Below are positions 35,532-44,154 of a stretch of 64,000 nucleotides of DNA, one piece after another (the first letter of the stretch is position 1; every line of letters begins with the position of its first letter). The DNA is from CBDCCT01 sp965214995 (GTDB lineage Bacteria > Deinococcota > Deinococci > Deinococcales > Trueperaceae): contig CBDCCT010000002.1 in NCBI GenBank assembly GCA_965214995.1, positions 2,046,001-2,110,000 on the forward strand. Reading direction: 5' to 3'. A program made the position numbers and the translations under genes. Below the pieces are notes generated by a model that saw only the letters and a list, made by a program, of their open reading frames with translations, was not told the origin of the DNA and did not search any database.

Positions 35532-35682
35532 AAACTCCTCCCTTTGTGTTACTTACTCACCATACTGCTTTTACGCATCATCTTTAAGCGTGAGCCCACA
35601 GTCGGGCGGCTCGAGGGCGGGTCAAAACCGCCCTTATCCGCGGAACGAGCGGCGCAAAAGCCGGCTCGCGCTGAGGGCGGCT

Positions 35683-35688
35683 TATGAT
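35683..35688 (+). promoter_or_regulatory. Putative -10 box for a leaderless transcript
   Basis: TATGAT ends 6 nt before the GTG at 35695, the same layout as plsC. Confidence 0.6.
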
Positions 35689-35694
35689 TAGAGG

Positions 35695-36459
35695 GTGAGC
35701 ACGCCGGGTGACTATTTGCGGAAGCACGGGCTCGAGACCCGAGACCTGAAACCTGCGTCGGCGGGCACCGTCAACCGGGTGTTTATGACCCACGAGCACG
35801 TGCTCCGTATCGGGCGGGGCCAGCATCATCCGCGAGAGGCGCGGCTCGCCCTCGCCGCGCTCCATGCGGGCGTGCGTACCGCAAGGCCGGTCGCGTGGGG
35901 CGAGGACTACAGCATCTGGGAGCGGCTGGAAGGCTCGAGCTATGACCGCACACAGGGCTGCTCGCCCGCGGCCTGGCACGCGCTTTTGGACGACCTAGAC
36001 ATCCTGCACGCGCACCCGCTCGAGCCGCGCCCAGACACCCTCCCCGACTGGCGCGCGGACGCGGGTCTCGTCATGCAAAACCAGGAGGCCGCGGGCTGGC
36101 GTGACGAGGAGCGCGCCCTGTTGACGCGCGCCTTTGGTGAACCGCACCCCGTCCGTAACCCTGTTTTCATTCACGGCGACGCTTACGGCGACAACGTCCT
36201 GATAGCAAACGGCGCTTATGTGGGCCTCATCGACTGGGGCTGCGCGGGCTGGGGGCCGCTCGAGGCGGAGTGTGCGCCGCTCGAGGACGAGGCCTTTCAT
36301 CTCGCGCTCTCGCGTTGGGACGGGCTCGATTTAGAATTTCTCTGGAAGCTCCGCCTCCACCTCCTCTTGACTGTCGCCTCGCTTGGCCGTGTCTCCTTTG
36401 AAACCGTCCGGGCGGCGCTAGAAGAAACCCGCTACTCCATCAAGACCTTGCCAAAATAG
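35695..36459 (+). CDS. Aminoglycoside-phosphotransferase-family kinase
   Basis: 254 residues with the APH/choline-kinase fold. The catalytic loop is FIHGDAYGDNVLI (HGDxxxxN) and the metal-binding Asp lies in GLIDWGCAGWG. The N-terminal Gly-rich loop (SAGTVNRVF) fits ATP binding. The substrate could be a sugar, amino alcohol or antibiotic. Nothing in the context decides. The last 28 nt overlap the convergent serS gene. Confidence 0.82.
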   Translation: MSTPGDYLRKHGLETRDLKPASAGTVNRVFMTHEHVLRIGRGQHHPREARLALAALHAGVRTARPVAWGEDYSIWERLEGSSYDRTQGCSPAAWHALLDDLDILHAHPLEPRPDTLPDWRADAGLVMQNQEAAGWRDEERALLTRAFGEPHPVRNPVFIHGDAYGDNVLIANGAYVGLIDWGCAGWGPLEAECAPLEDEAFHLALSRWDGLDLEFLWKLRLHLLLTVASLGRVSFETVRAALEETRYSIKTLPK

Positions 36460-37709
36460 GGCCTCAGCACCTCCGGCACCGTGACCGTCCCGTCCTCGTT
36501 CTGACAGTTCTCCAGAATCGCCGCGACGGTGCGGACCATGCCGAACATGCTGCCGTTTAAGGTATGCACGAGCTCGGGCTTGCCCTTGCCCTGTTGCCCG
36601 CCCTCACGAAAGCGCGTCATGAGGCGCTGCGCCTGGAAGGTTTCAAAGTTGCTCACGCTCGAGACCTCGAGCCACCGCCCCTGCCCCGCGCTCCAGACTT
36701 CTAAGTCATACGTTTTGGCGCTCGCAAAGGTCATGTCGCCCGTGCAGAGCAAGAGGCGGCGGTAGGGCAAGCCGAGGGCTTCTAAAGACCTTTCCGCGCG
36801 CGCGGTCATCTCCTCCAACACCTCATAACTCGTGTCGGGCTGCACGAGTTGCACCATCTCCACCTTGTCGAATTGATGCACCCGGTTCACGCCGCGCACC
36901 TCCTTGCCGTAACTCCCGGCCTCGCGGCGGAAGCAGGCGCTGTGGGCGGTGTAGCGCAGGGGCAAGGCGGAGGCGTCCAAAATCTCGTCGCGGTGAAGAT
37001 TCGTGACCGGCACTTCCGAGGTCGGGATGAGGTAAAAGCCGTCCGTGACCTCGTACATCTGCCCCTCTTTGTCGGGCAGTTGCCCCGTTGCGGTCGCGGA
37101 GGCCGCGTTGACCATCAAAGGCGGCAGGATTTCGGTGTAGCCCTCGTCGCTCAAAACGTTGAGCGAATACTGGATGAGCGAACGCACGAGCCGCGCGCCG
37201 TCGCCCCGAAACACCGGAAAGCCCGCGCCCGTGACCTTGACGCCCGCCTCGAGGTCTATCCACCCACGCGCCGCGGCCAAATCCCAATGGGGTTTAGGCT
37301 CGAAGCCAAAATGAGGCTTCTCGCCCCGCTCATGCACCACCACGTTGTCGTGCTCGCTCGAGCCGAAGGGCACGCTCGCGTGGGGGAGGTTGGGGAGTTC
37401 CAACATGAGCGTCTCCACCTGCGCCTCCAAGCTCCGGCTCCGCTCCTCCAACCTTTTCACCTCGTCGGCAAGCTCCCCCATCTCGCGCACAAGCTCGTCG
37501 GCGCTCTCGCCCCGGCGTTTGAGTTCGCCGATTCTTTTGCTTTCGCTGTTGCGCCGCGCCTGCTTCTCCTCCAAGTCGCTGCGCAGCAGGCGGTACTCCT
37601 CGTCTAACAAGAGGAGCTGGTCGAGTTTGGGTTCGGCCTGGAGACCTTTGGCGCGAATCGCGCGCCTTACGGTGTCGGGCTGGTCGCGGATGAATTTTAT
37701 ATCCAACAT
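36432..37709 (-). CDS. serS: Seryl-tRNA synthetase
   Basis: 425 residues, the normal size. It charges tRNA-Ser. The N-terminal coiled-coil arm is about residues 25-105 (EEYRLLRSDLEEKQARRN...). The class II motifs follow: motif 2 FRREAGSYGKEVRGVNRVHQF and motif 3 EVSSVSNFETFQAQRL. ATG at 37709 (MLDIKFIRDQPD) is the classical N-terminus and has TAACCT 7 nt upstream. The longer frame to 37763 is not homologous. The 3' end overlaps the convergent kinase gene. Confidence 0.95.
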   Translation of the reverse strand: MLDIKFIRDQPDTVRRAIRAKGLQAEPKLDQLLLLDEEYRLLRSDLEEKQARRNSESKRIGELKRRGESADELVREMGELADEVKRLEERSRSLEAQVETLMLELPNLPHASVPFGSSEHDNVVVHERGEKPHFGFEPKPHWDLAAARGWIDLEAGVKVTGAGFPVFRGDGARLVRSLIQYSLNVLSDEGYTEILPPLMVNAASATATGQLPDKEGQMYEVTDGFYLIPTSEVPVTNLHRDEILDASALPLRYTAHSACFRREAGSYGKEVRGVNRVHQFDKVEMVQLVQPDTSYEVLEEMTARAERSLEALGLPYRRLLLCTGDMTFASAKTYDLEVWSAGQGRWLEVSSVSNFETFQAQRLMTRFREGGQQGKGKPELVHTLNGSMFGMVRTVAAILENCQNEDGTVTVPEVLRPYFGKVLME

Positions 37710-37716
37710 GAGGCTT

Positions 37717-37722
37717 AGGTTA
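37717..37722 (-). promoter_or_regulatory. Putative -10 box for leaderless serS
   Basis: TAACCT on the minus strand ends 7 nt before the ATG. Confidence 0.5.
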
Positions 37723-37772
37723 CACGAAATAGAGGCATTTATCATCGCACTCTGAAAACTCAAGCTCGTAGA

Positions 37773-38333
37773 TTGAGAAGATTGAGTTCACACGACGTAC
37801 TCTGTCCGTTAGGTAGGATTGCTGTGCTAGAACACCCAGGTAGCAAGCTGCCCTTTTACTCACAACGAAGTTTCATCGCAACCTACCTATTCTCTGGAAC
37901 GCTGATAGTTCTTGCACTTGCTATATTCATTGGGTCGGTGAGAAGCCGTCAAGGTTTCTGGGTTGTCATCAGCACACTTATCGCTGTACTAATGATGTAC
38001 GTGGCGACAAAAACTCTAACCCTTCGAATTGAGGTGACTTCTGCTGGTCTGAAAGTTCATCAGCTATGGAGAGAACATTGGATACCTTGGGATGCACTAG
38101 AAAGCGTTGCCGTCGTTTCCACTTTCGCTGACTCAGAGCATCTAAATTTGTGTTACGACACAAAGCGTCTTTCACTAGCCACAGGATTCTTAAAAAGTTC
38201 AAGTGATTTCAACAAAGCTTTAATTGAAGTCGCAGTCTCTGTAAACAGAAATATTAAGCTTAGTCCTTTAACGATAAAACTCTATGGAAGTCCTCCCTAC
38301 GGCATATTCACCGACCGGAAAACGGACTGGTGA
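37773..38333 (+). CDS. AT-rich two-TM protein with PH-like domain
   Basis: Up to 186 residues. Two hydrophobic spans (about 36-53 and 63-80) are followed by strands that read like a bacterial PH domain: LRIEVTSAGLKVHQLWREHWIPWDALESV and LCYDTKRLSLATGFL. The start is unsure, with TTG 37773 or GTG 37822. The base composition is clearly lower in G+C than the flanks and CTCGAG is absent, which suggests recent acquisition. Function unknown. Confidence 0.55.
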   Translation: MRRLSSHDVLCPLGRIAVLEHPGSKLPFYSQRSFIATYLFSGTLIVLALAIFIGSVRSRQGFWVVISTLIAVLMMYVATKTLTLRIEVTSAGLKVHQLWREHWIPWDALESVAVVSTFADSEHLNLCYDTKRLSLATGFLKSSSDFNKALIEVAVSVNRNIKLSPLTIKLYGSPPYGIFTDRKTDW

Positions 38334-38410
38334 AATCGTCATTAGAGTCAACCTCTGCGAGTTGGTCGTCACTCACCTCAACTTGCTGACGGTCTCAAGC
38401 ACCGCTCGAG

Positions 38411-38881
38411 CTACAGACCAACCACCCGCAGCACCCGCGCGTCAAAAGGCAGAGGGACGGGTTCCGCCGCTTTGGCTCGAGCAAAATCCGGATGTTCAGG
38501 GTTAATGACGAAGTTGTGTTCGGTGGGAGCGAGCACGCTTGGCACTTTAAGAACCAACGTCTCCTTACGGCTGAACCACGCATGACCAAGCCTCCGGGTA
38601 CTCTCCGGCGGGGGGTCGGCCTGCCAGTCCTCCGGCAGTTCGTCCAGGGTGAGCGTGGTTAGACTGTCGGGAGGTAGCGTAACCTGCAACGCAACATACT
38701 GGTTGAGCATGTCTAAGTTCTCAGCGTGGGCCAGCACCTCCAAAAAAGCCAAAGAGAGGGTCTCGCTGGTATAGACCACGCGGACGCCGCGCACGTTCCA
38801 GCGTCCGGGGTAGCGGGCGCTGCCTTCCCCGGACAGGGCGGTCGCGGCGTACTGGGGCCGCGTGAGCCGCCAAACGTTCAA
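38411..38881 (-). CDS. RES-domain toxin (NAD+-consuming type)
   Basis: 156 residues of the RES family, whose members (such as MbcT) deplete NAD+. Family features are the N-terminal Arg in NVWRLTRPQYAATALSGEG, GRWNVRGVRVVYTSET, the conserved Glu in LAFLEVLAH and the C-terminal NPEHPDF. The gene overlaps its antitoxin by 4 nt (ATGA) and follows it, the usual order for this pair. Confidence 0.88.
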   Translation of the reverse strand: MNVWRLTRPQYAATALSGEGSARYPGRWNVRGVRVVYTSETLSLAFLEVLAHAENLDMLNQYVALQVTLPPDSLTTLTLDELPEDWQADPPPESTRRLGHAWFSRKETLVLKVPSVLAPTEHNFVINPEHPDFARAKAAEPVPLPFDARVLRVVGL

Positions 38882-39321
38882 GAAGGGATGCCGTACTCGA
38901 TTCGGCCCAAAAGGTCTTCAACCTCCCGCACACCCGGTTCCGTCCTGGAGAAGGTGAGAGGCGTTTCTCCTCCCAAAGCGCGTTTGGCTGTGCTCAGCCA
39001 GCGCCGGGCCGCCTCCAATTCGCCTAGCACCTGCACCGCGCGCTCGGTCAAAAAAGCCATACGGTAGAGGCGTTCGCTCTCCTCAACTGAAAGAGAGCCG
39101 CTGCGCTTGCGCCGGGCCAAGGTGCTGGGGGTAATTCTAAGAAGTTCCGCCAGGTGCTTTTCCGTCACGCCCAGGGTGTCAGCGACGCGTTCAAAGGCTT
39201 CTATATTCAGGCCTTCGTCAACGGCTTCAATCACGGTGAGGCGGTTCCCGGCGGTGAGCCCGAGAAGGTGTGACAAAACGTTGTACGGATTGCTGGTTAT
39301 GTTGCTGGCTGCGGTTGTCAT
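38878..39321 (-). CDS. Xre/MbcA/ParS-type antitoxin
   Basis: 147 residues. The N-terminal half holds a Xre-type helix-turn-helix (VADTLGVTEKHLAELLRITPSTLARRK). The C-terminal half is the ParS/MbcA toxin-binding domain (DUF2384), containing SGSLSVEESERLYRMA, RAVQVLG and AARRWLSTAKRALGGETPL. It neutralises the RES toxin encoded downstream and probably represses the operon. TAGGAGG precedes the ATG. An inverted repeat at 39341-39369 lies in the promoter region. Confidence 0.88.
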   Translation of the reverse strand: MTTAASNITSNPYNVLSHLLGLTAGNRLTVIEAVDEGLNIEAFERVADTLGVTEKHLAELLRITPSTLARRKRSGSLSVEESERLYRMAFLTERAVQVLGELEAARRWLSTAKRALGGETPLTFSRTEPGVREVEDLLGRIEYGIPS

Positions 39322-39340
39322 TAAACCTCCTAGTGAGTAC

Positions 39341-39369
39341 CAAAATGACGGTTTAAGCTTACCATTTTG
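39341..39369. promoter_or_regulatory. Inverted repeat, likely operator of the RES/Xre pair
   Basis: CAAAATG (39341-39347) and CATTTTG (39363-39369) are exact complements separated by 15 nt, 20 nt upstream of the antitoxin ATG. Confidence 0.6.
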
Positions 39370-39396
39370 ACACCTGTTTTACAACCGGAGCTACAC

Positions 39397-40227
39397 CTAC
39401 TCTGCCTCAAAAAGCCCCGTCTCTTTGCCGATGTGGATAGCACCCTCCGCCTTGAGCCGCCCCGCCAGATACGCCCTAAACGCCGCCACCTTCTCCTCAA
39501 ACGCCGCCTCGTCCACGTCCTTGACGATTTTGGAAACGTTCATCGAAAGAACGTAGGCCACAAGCGGCTCCACCTCGGTCACGTCCAAATCACTCTCGAA
39601 ACGGTGGAGGGTGACGTGGGGGAAGAAGGGCTCGAGCCGCGCCGCGCCGTTTTGGAGGGAGAAGGTTCTCGAGCCGAGCGCTTCCCGAAAAGAATGCTCG
39701 ATGTCCGAACCCAAAAACTGCGCCTCCAAAGATTTAAGCTCTTGAAGATGCTCAGCGCCGTTCGTAGCAGCGTAGAACGTGCCGCCCGGCTTTAACACGC
39801 GGCGGACTTCCGCCAAAGCCTTGGGGATGTCGGGCACGTGGTAGAGCATGTGGTTGGCGATGACCGCGTGGAAGACGGCGGCGTCAAAAGGAATCTCCTG
39901 AGCGTCAAACTGACGAAAAGAAAAGGAGCGGTCGAGGTTCTGTACGTTCCGCTTCGCCTCCTCCAGCATCCCTTCTGAAAAGTCCGACAGCGTCACCTCC
40001 CACGTTTGGGGAACGCGGTCGGCGTTCTCCGTCCAAAGTTTTGCCGGGCCGCAGCCGAGCTCGAGCACCCGCGCATTAGCAGGTACATCGAGATGGTCGA
40101 AAACCCAACGGTGCCAGGGGTAAGATTCAGTGCTGAAGCGCTGGTGGAGCCTCATCCGCGCTTCTAAATTCGAGGCGTCTTTGTACTGCTCGGTCCTTAA
40201 ATACTGCTGATTCGTCCACTCGGACAT
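39397..40227 (-). CDS. Class I SAM-dependent methyltransferase
   Basis: 276 residues with the SAM-binding motif I VLELGCGPAKLW, the acidic strand end LSDFSEGML, motif III-like QEIPFDAAVFHAVIANHMLYHV and the post-motif VLKPGGTFYAAT. The C-terminal 120 residues are family-specific (substrate domain). The target cannot be read. A ribosome site (GTGAGGAG) precedes the ATG. Divergent from the amidohydrolase gene. Confidence 0.85.
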   Translation of the reverse strand: MSEWTNQQYLRTEQYKDASNLEARMRLHQRFSTESYPWHRWVFDHLDVPANARVLELGCGPAKLWTENADRVPQTWEVTLSDFSEGMLEEAKRNVQNLDRSFSFRQFDAQEIPFDAAVFHAVIANHMLYHVPDIPKALAEVRRVLKPGGTFYAATNGAEHLQELKSLEAQFLGSDIEHSFREALGSRTFSLQNGAARLEPFFPHVTLHRFESDLDVTEVEPLVAYVLSMNVSKIVKDVDEAAFEEKVAAFRAYLAGRLKAEGAIHIGKETGLFEAE

Positions 40228-40297
40228 GGGCGCTCCTCACTCTTTGATGTGTAACTCCTTTTGCAGGGTACGTCACGCCTAAAAATGCGGCGTCCAT

Positions 40298-40303
40298 TAT
40301 ACT
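40298..40303 (+). promoter_or_regulatory. Putative -10 box for a leaderless transcript
   Basis: TATACT ends 7 nt before the ATG at 40311, and overlaps a CTCGAG. Confidence 0.6.
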
Positions 40304-40310
40304 CGAGGGC

Positions 40311-41180
40311 ATGTCTTTGCCTGTGCTTGTCTCCACCCCTCACGCGTCGGGCTTCGTGCCCTTTCACCTCCTCGCCGAGATGTTGGGCACCGAGGTATTT
40401 GACAAAGGTGCGCGCGACAAACGCCTCGCTTATCTTTTCGACGAGGGCGACCCCCACACCGACGCCATCTTTTACGCGCCGGGCGCACGGCACTTGAGCG
40501 CTCTCACCTCGCGCTTCGTGGTGGACCTCAACAGGCCGCGCGACTACGGCGGTCCCAACGGCGTCATAAAACTCACCGACTTTCAGGCGCAACCGCTCTA
40601 TCCGCCTGACTACACGCTGTCGTCCGAGGCCGCCGAGGAACGCCTCAGCCGCTACTGGGACCCGTACCATAAGGCGGTGGACGCGGCCTTGGCGCGTGAT
40701 GATGTTTCTTTTTTTATCGACGGTCACGCGATGTCGCCCGTGGGCCCCGCCATCGGCCCCGACACGGGCAAGCTGCGCCCGGCGCTCACGCTCGTCACGG
40801 GCGGGGACGCGCGGGGGGAGCCCCTGGGGAGCGGCTACACGACGGTGCGCCCGCCCGTGGCGCGCGAACTCGCCGCGCTCCTGTGGCGCCACTTCCGCCC
40901 GGTCATCGAGAGCGCGCCCGAGGTGCCGCAGGAGGTGAGCATCAACGCGCCCTTTATCGTGGGCGAAATAATCCGCCAGCACGCCTCGCCGCTGCGCCGC
41001 ACGTCCAAGCCGGGCTTTATGATTGAGGTGAACCGGGCGCTTTATCTGGAGCCCGTCGGCGAACGCTTGAGCCGCCCCATCCCCGGACGCGTCGAGGCGC
41101 TCAACGGGTGCTTTAACGCCTTTTTGGAGGACGCGGTGGGCTTAATGGCGCGGGCTCGAGTCGCGGCGGGGGCGGTTTAG
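40311..41180 (+). CDS. N-formylglutamate amidohydrolase family protein
   Basis: 289 residues of the HutG-type FGase family, metal-dependent hydrolases of N-formyl-glutamate or related N-acyl amino acids. Signature blocks: VSTPHASGFVP near the N-terminus, RFVVDLNRPRDYGG, FFIDGHAMSPVGP and FMIEVNRALYL. No other histidine-degradation genes are near, so the physiological substrate is open. Cytoplasmic, no signal peptide. Confidence 0.85.
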   Translation: MSLPVLVSTPHASGFVPFHLLAEMLGTEVFDKGARDKRLAYLFDEGDPHTDAIFYAPGARHLSALTSRFVVDLNRPRDYGGPNGVIKLTDFQAQPLYPPDYTLSSEAAEERLSRYWDPYHKAVDAALARDDVSFFIDGHAMSPVGPAIGPDTGKLRPALTLVTGGDARGEPLGSGYTTVRPPVARELAALLWRHFRPVIESAPEVPQEVSINAPFIVGEIIRQHASPLRRTSKPGFMIEVNRALYLEPVGERLSRPIPGRVEALNGCFNAFLEDAVGLMARARVAAGAV

Positions 41181-41264
41181 AAGCCTCCCCATCTCCTTTA
41201 TTTTTTCCTCACCGCACATCACACAAAAACGTGCCTTAGAATGACTCTTTAGAGGAGGTGCGTT

Positions 41265-42269
41265 ATGGCGGACGCTGGAAATGATGGGGTCTTTGCGCCT
41301 TTGGCCGTGGTGCAGGAGGTGAAAAAGGCTCGAGAGGGCGAACTTCTGCGCCTCCCCAACGTGGTCGGCTTGGGCGTTGGTTACAAGCAGGTCGGGGGCG
41401 CGCGGACGGACGAGCTGGCGGTTATCGTTTACGTCGAGCGTAAAGCCGCGTCGGGAAGTTTGAGGGACGGGGAGCGCGCGCCGGGGGTGCTCGAGGGGCC
41501 CGCCCAGGCGCGGGTGGTGCCGCGGGAACCGCAGGAGGAGGCGCGCACGCTTGAACTTCCCGACATGCGCGTCCCCACCGACGTTCAGGAGGTGGGCCGG
41601 GTCGAGGCGCAAACCTTTGTGGACCGCGTCCGGCCCGTCAAGCCCGGCTACAGCATTTCTCATTTTGAGGTGACCGCGGGAACCTTTGGCTGTCTCGTGC
41701 GGGACGTCGCGCCGCCGCACGACATTTATATCTTGTCCAACAACCATGTGCTCGCCAACTCCAACGTGGCGGCGCCCGGCGACGCGGTGTTGCAACCCGG
41801 GCCCTTTGACGGCGGCACGGTGGAGGACGTTATCGCGCATCTTTCGCGCTTCGTGCCCATCTTTTTGGGCGACCCCGAGCGCTATAATCTTGTGGACGCG
41901 GCGCTCGCCAAGCCCCTGGACCTCCGGCTCGTCACCTCGTCCGTGGTCGGCTTGGGCACGCCCAGGGGCACCAGGGAGGCCGCGCTCGACCTGCTCGTGA
42001 CCAAGAGCGGGCGCACCACCCAGACCACCACGGGCACGGTCACAGGCATCGACGTGACCATTGCAGTGAATTACGGCGCGGGCGTGGGCTACTTCCGCAA
42101 CCAAATTCTCACCACCGCGATGTCACAGGGCGGCGATTCGGGCTCCTTGCTCTTGACGCCCGAGCTCGAGGCGACGGGCCTCCTTTTCGCAGGTTCCACA
42201 GAGGTCACGATTCACAATTCCATCACCGACGTGCTGATGGCGCTCGGGGTCGAGCTTATTACCGTTTGA
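41265..42269 (+). CDS. Trypsin-fold serine protease with N-terminal domain, no signal peptide
   Basis: 334 residues. The C-terminal two-thirds is a chymotrypsin-like protease with triad His161 (ILSNNHVLA), Asp211 (NLVDAALAKP) and Ser292 (SQGGDSGSLLL), of the Nal1-like type. Residues about 15-90 form a separate small alpha/beta domain (EGELLRLPNVVGLGVGYKQ ... LAVIVYVERK). No signal peptide or membrane span is present, which is unusual for this fold in bacteria. AGAGGAGG precedes the ATG. The next gene encodes a stand-alone copy of the N-terminal domain. Confidence 0.82.
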   Translation: MADAGNDGVFAPLAVVQEVKKAREGELLRLPNVVGLGVGYKQVGGARTDELAVIVYVERKAASGSLRDGERAPGVLEGPAQARVVPREPQEEARTLELPDMRVPTDVQEVGRVEAQTFVDRVRPVKPGYSISHFEVTAGTFGCLVRDVAPPHDIYILSNNHVLANSNVAAPGDAVLQPGPFDGGTVEDVIAHLSRFVPIFLGDPERYNLVDAALAKPLDLRLVTSSVVGLGTPRGTREAALDLLVTKSGRTTQTTTGTVTGIDVTIAVNYGAGVGYFRNQILTTAMSQGGDSGSLLLTPELEATGLLFAGSTEVTIHNSITDVLMALGVELITV

Positions 42270-42287
42270 AGGTTGGGAAGGTAAAAG

Positions 42288-42530
42288 ATGGAAGACACTA
42301 TAAATAAAGACACGGTGAGCGTTGAGAAGCTGCGGGTGCGGCTCGAGGGCGAACTCATGCGCTTGCCCGGCGTGGTGGGCGTCGGCACCGGGCGCAGTGG
42401 AAACGCGCCCTGCTTGGTTGTTTACACGTCGGAGCCCGTCGAGGCGGTGCAACCCCGTTTGCCGCAGGTGCTGTTGGCGTCTTCCGTGCAGGTCGAGCTG
42501 CGCTACGTCGGCGTCATCAGGGCGCAGTAA
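42288..42530 (+). CDS. 80-residue protein homologous to the protease N-terminal domain
   Basis: Residues 20-31 EGELMRLPGVVG match residues 24-35 EGELLRLPNVVG of the protease encoded 18 nt upstream. The match continues through the Gly-rich turn and the following strand (CLVVYTSE against AVIVYVER). It has its own ribosome site (GGAAGGT). A free copy of a protease prodomain could act as inhibitor, chaperone or adaptor. That function is inferred from context only. It ends 3 nt before the convergent hydrolase stop. Confidence 0.65.
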   Translation: MEDTINKDTVSVEKLRVRLEGELMRLPGVVGVGTGRSGNAPCLVVYTSEPVEAVQPRLPQVLLASSVQVELRYVGVIRAQ

Positions 42531-42533
42531 AGC

Positions 42534-44033
42534 TTAGTTGGGGAGCCGCGCCAGCCAGCGCCCAAAAAGAGGAACCACCGGATTGTCGCGCGCTGTTGTG
42601 ATGTCGGCGTGGGTGAGGCCGGGCAGGACGAAGCTCGAGAAGGGCGAGCCCGCTCGAGCCACGGCGTAGGCGGCGAAACCGTCTAAGCTGGGCAGCAGCC
42701 CGCGGCTCGCGCCCAAAGCGAGGGTCGGCGTCGGCACCTCGGCGTTGGGGACGAAGCCCGGCTCGTCGGCCAGCGTCACGTCGAGCGCGAGGGTGTCGAT
42801 AAGCAGGCGCACCGGGAAGTACCACTCGCTGTAGTTCGTCTCGGGCAGCGCCCAGGCCCGCACGAACGTTTCTAAGTCGGTGCGCTCACGCGCCGGGTCA
42901 CCAGGTGTCCAGTCAACATAGTCGTAGCCGTCGGCTACTCCCACAACGCTCTTGCTGTAGACGCCCTCTAAACCGTCGAGCAGCACCGCCACCAGATTGC
43001 CGTTGAACTCTGCCCCAACCGCGTCGCCGATGGACACGCTGAAAATGGGCGAGGGGCCGTATTGGTCGTCGCGCGAGAGCCCGAGCAGGGCGCGGTTGGT
43101 GACGGGGAAATCTTCCAAGCCGGGTGGGGCGAGTTCCAGAGGTTCGAGGAGCGCGAGGAGCGCCTTGGCCTCGGAGCGGGCGTAGAGCGTAGGGGAGAAA
43201 GCAAAGGAGAAGTAGGGGTTGCCCTCGCCCGCCTCGAGCTCCGCCGCTGTCGCAATGAGCTGAATGGGCCCCACCGAGAGCCCCCGGTCGGGCCGCGCGA
43301 AGCCGCCCGTGCGCCCCAGAGCCCCGTCGAGCAGTACCAGACCGTCGATGTGGGCATAACCCGGGTCGGTTTCTTGACCCTCACCAAAATCATACGCTGC
43401 GTAAAAAGACACGAGGCTCGCGCCGAGCGAGTGACCGCCCAGAATCACGCGGGGGGCCTTTCCATTCGCGCTCTTGATGATTTCGTGGAGGTCGCGCAGG
43501 TGAACGTCCAAGCCCCAGTAGGCCATAAAGCGCACCTCGTCGGGCGGCACGGGCTCGAAGCCGTCCGCCTCGCCCGCGTTGGCGATGTAGAACTCGTAGG
43601 CGGGGGTAGGGTCGCCGGTCGCTAAGGTTTCAACCGCCGCGCGGCGGTCTTCTAACGCGTTGGCGCGGCGGTCCACCGCCCAGACCTCGAGGCCCGGAAA
43701 GCTCGCCACGAGGAGGCGCGCCAGCGGGTCAAACGAGGTCGCGCCGCCGAAGATACCTGGCACGAGCACGAGTACCGTCTGGGTCGGCTCGCTTTCGGCC
43801 ACGTAGTAACGCAGGTAGTAAGAGCGGTTGTACCTTTCCGGCGTGTGCGGCTCGGGAAAGCCGGGAACCGTCACGTATTCCGTTTGCACCGCCTCCGGCG
43901 GCACGCGGGCGGCGGGCATGGACAGGTCAAGAGCGGGTTTGAGCGTCGGGAGGGGCATACAGCCCGCCAGCCCCCAAGCGAGCAGGGCGGGACCCAACCT
44001 CCATAAGCTTTTCAGTACGGCGCGGCGCGTCAT
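42534..44033 (-). CDS. Alpha/beta-hydrolase lipoprotein (twin-arginine type)
   Basis: 499 residues from ATG 44033, with a GTG at 44048 as alternative. The N-terminus has a twin arginine (MTRRAVLKSLWRLG) and a lipobox (GLAGC), so it is probably a Tat-exported lipoprotein. The nucleophile elbow is LGGHSLGASL and a candidate catalytic His lies in LPGLTHADI near the C-terminus. VLVPGIFGG is the oxyanion strand. It is probably an esterase or lipase on the cell surface. CATGAT lies 6 nt before 44033. Confidence 0.78.
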   Translation of the reverse strand: MTRRAVLKSLWRLGPALLAWGLAGCMPLPTLKPALDLSMPAARVPPEAVQTEYVTVPGFPEPHTPERYNRSYYLRYYVAESEPTQTVLVLVPGIFGGATSFDPLARLLVASFPGLEVWAVDRRANALEDRRAAVETLATGDPTPAYEFYIANAGEADGFEPVPPDEVRFMAYWGLDVHLRDLHEIIKSANGKAPRVILGGHSLGASLVSFYAAYDFGEGQETDPGYAHIDGLVLLDGALGRTGGFARPDRGLSVGPIQLIATAAELEAGEGNPYFSFAFSPTLYARSEAKALLALLEPLELAPPGLEDFPVTNRALLGLSRDDQYGPSPIFSVSIGDAVGAEFNGNLVAVLLDGLEGVYSKSVVGVADGYDYVDWTPGDPARERTDLETFVRAWALPETNYSEWYFPVRLLIDTLALDVTLADEPGFVPNAEVPTPTLALGASRGLLPSLDGFAAYAVARAGSPFSSFVLPGLTHADITTARDNPVVPLFGRWLARLPN

Positions 44034-44039
44034 GCTTCT

Positions 44040-44045
44040 ATCATG
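44040..44045 (-). promoter_or_regulatory. Putative -10 box for the hydrolase gene
   Basis: CATGAT on the minus strand ends 6 nt before ATG 44033, favouring that start over GTG 44048. Confidence 0.4.
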
Positions 44046-44115
44046 CACAGCACTTAAAGGCCGCTTCCAGCGGTTTATTTACAGTGTGTAATGAGTAACA
44101 GTTTGACCAGAAAAA

Positions 44116-44140
44116 TTTTGGTCCATACGTGGACCACGAA
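44116..44140. repeat. Inverted GGTCC/GGACC element similar to the one beside the integrase scar
   Basis: AATTTTGGTCCATACGTGGA and the following CCACGAAAA form a TGGTCC/GGACCA inverted repeat. The text aligns with 61861-61888 with few changes. Confidence 0.5.
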
Positions 44141-44154
44141 AACCAGGTAAAGCT

